Shown here: piece after piece, positions 12,874 through 13,148 of the stretch
Layout: every line of letters begins with the position of its first letter
How positions within the stretch are numbered: position 1 is the stretch's first letter
Assembly: GCA_910587085.1 (NCBI GenBank)
Contig: CAJUMC010000011.1
Coordinates: forward strand, 1 to 13,148
DNA: 13,148 nt
Reading direction: 5' to 3'
Origin: an uncultured Lachnospiraceae bacterium
GTDB taxonomy: Bacteria > Bacillota > Clostridia > Lachnospirales > Lachnospiraceae
The notes under the pieces: model-generated
Databases searched by the model: none
Seen by the model: only the letters and a program-made list of their open reading frames with translations
Told to the model about the DNA's origin: nothing
Made by a program: the position numbers and the translations under genes

Positions 12874-13148
12874 CTACGATATCTTCTGCTTCAGCATTCT
12901 GACATCGCTTTCCAGATTCCGCACCCGGATATCTATCATCTCAAGCGCATTGCCGGGCTTCACCGCCTCATGCAGATTCCGCGCAAGGTCAAGGTGTCCC
13001 TCTGCAATCCGCCGGATGTTCTCACGGATTTCATTTTCCAGTGTCAGCCGGATATCCGCCAGATCACGAGAATGATGTTCCAGCAGATAACCATGCTGTT
13101 CCAGCATGTCTGTATGCTCCTTCAATGTTTCGGAGTGTTTATTCAGGA
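12874..13148 (-). CDS. C-terminal part of a coiled-coil protein (partial, runs off the right edge)
   Basis: The frame is open from the right edge to a TAG at 12874-12876, giving about 90 residues of an incomplete protein. A TTG at 13125 is followed by a short ORF, but the frame continues upstream without a stop, so a longer gene is likely. The visible part is a regular heptad coiled coil: Leu at one core position and His at the other for three or four successive heptads (KHSETLKEHTDMLEQHGYL). It then becomes a charged helix ending in LESDVRMLKQKIS. There are no membrane segments. I do not recognise a family. It shares the strand with the ABC genes, and could be co-transcribed with them. Confidence 0.7.
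   Translation of the reverse strand, partial: LNKHSETLKEHTDMLEQHGYLLEHHSRDLADIRLTLENEIRENIRRIAEGHLDLARNLHEAVKPGNALEMIDIRVRNLESDVRMLKQKIS

Noticed and set aside
1..13148. tRNA, rRNA, CRISPR array or insertion sequence
   Set aside because: Reading both strands by eye I saw no cloverleaf, no regular spaced repeats, and no transposase; a covariance-model scan was not possible.

Overview
The window looks like chromosomal DNA of a moderately GC-rich clostridium, most likely in or near Lachnospiraceae. The evidence is gene content and signals, not a database match. There is an LL-diaminopimelate aminotransferase (DapL) lysine route, a short two-gene SufBC-type Fe-S scaffold, a glutamine-synthetase/ANTAR-regulator pair of the clostridial kind, strong AGGAGG ribosome sites, several TTG starts, and a perfect sigma-A promoter. 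Except for the integrase, a downstream-facing CBS protein and their signals, everything is on the minus strand.

Layout from left to right. (1) 1-1251: a tyrosine recombinase on the plus strand, with two adjacent inverted repeats upstream and a sharp internal shift in base composition. Its stop lies 34 bases from the stop of dapL, so an integrated element probably ends there. (2) 1286-3624, minus: dapF then dapL, the last steps to meso-diaminopimelate, with a possible 40-codon ORF between them. DapF has a hydrophilic insert. (3) 3790-8162, minus: a tight gene cluster read as sufC-like, sufB-like, PHP phosphoesterase, glutamine-synthetase homologue, ANTAR regulator. Spacings are 15 bases, an overlap, 13 bases and 45 bases. 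(4) 8163-8411: a divergent promoter region. It carries an extended -10 promoter for the Suf cluster and a perfect TTGACA-N17-TATAAT promoter for the rightward gene. The rightward transcript has a leader with two hairpins, the second looking like an intrinsic terminator just before the ribosome site. (5) 8412-9707, plus: a CNNM/CorC-type DUF21-CBS membrane protein, followed by a bidirectional terminator. (6) 9970-11244, minus: an Mrp/NBP35 P-loop ATPase fused to a NifX/NifB-like domain and ending in a cysteine-rich tail. (7) 11397-12823, minus: a two-gene ABC transporter, preceded by the C-terminal part of a coiled-coil protein that runs off the right edge.

The most interesting object is the glutamine-synthetase homologue at 4378-5715. 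It keeps most ATP, glutamate and metal residues. By alignment from memory to E. coli GlnA, however, all five residues that form the ammonium site (D50, S53, Y179, E212, E327) are replaced, by N, A, F, A and G. This suggests a gamma-glutamyl ligase for another amine, or a regulatory pseudo-enzyme, rather than an ammonia-assimilating enzyme. It is packed with an ANTAR protein whose receiver domain lacks the phospho-acceptor aspartate, with a PHP phosphoesterase, and with the minimal Fe-S scaffold. I infer a functional unit worth testing, but co-transcription and function are not shown by sequence alone.
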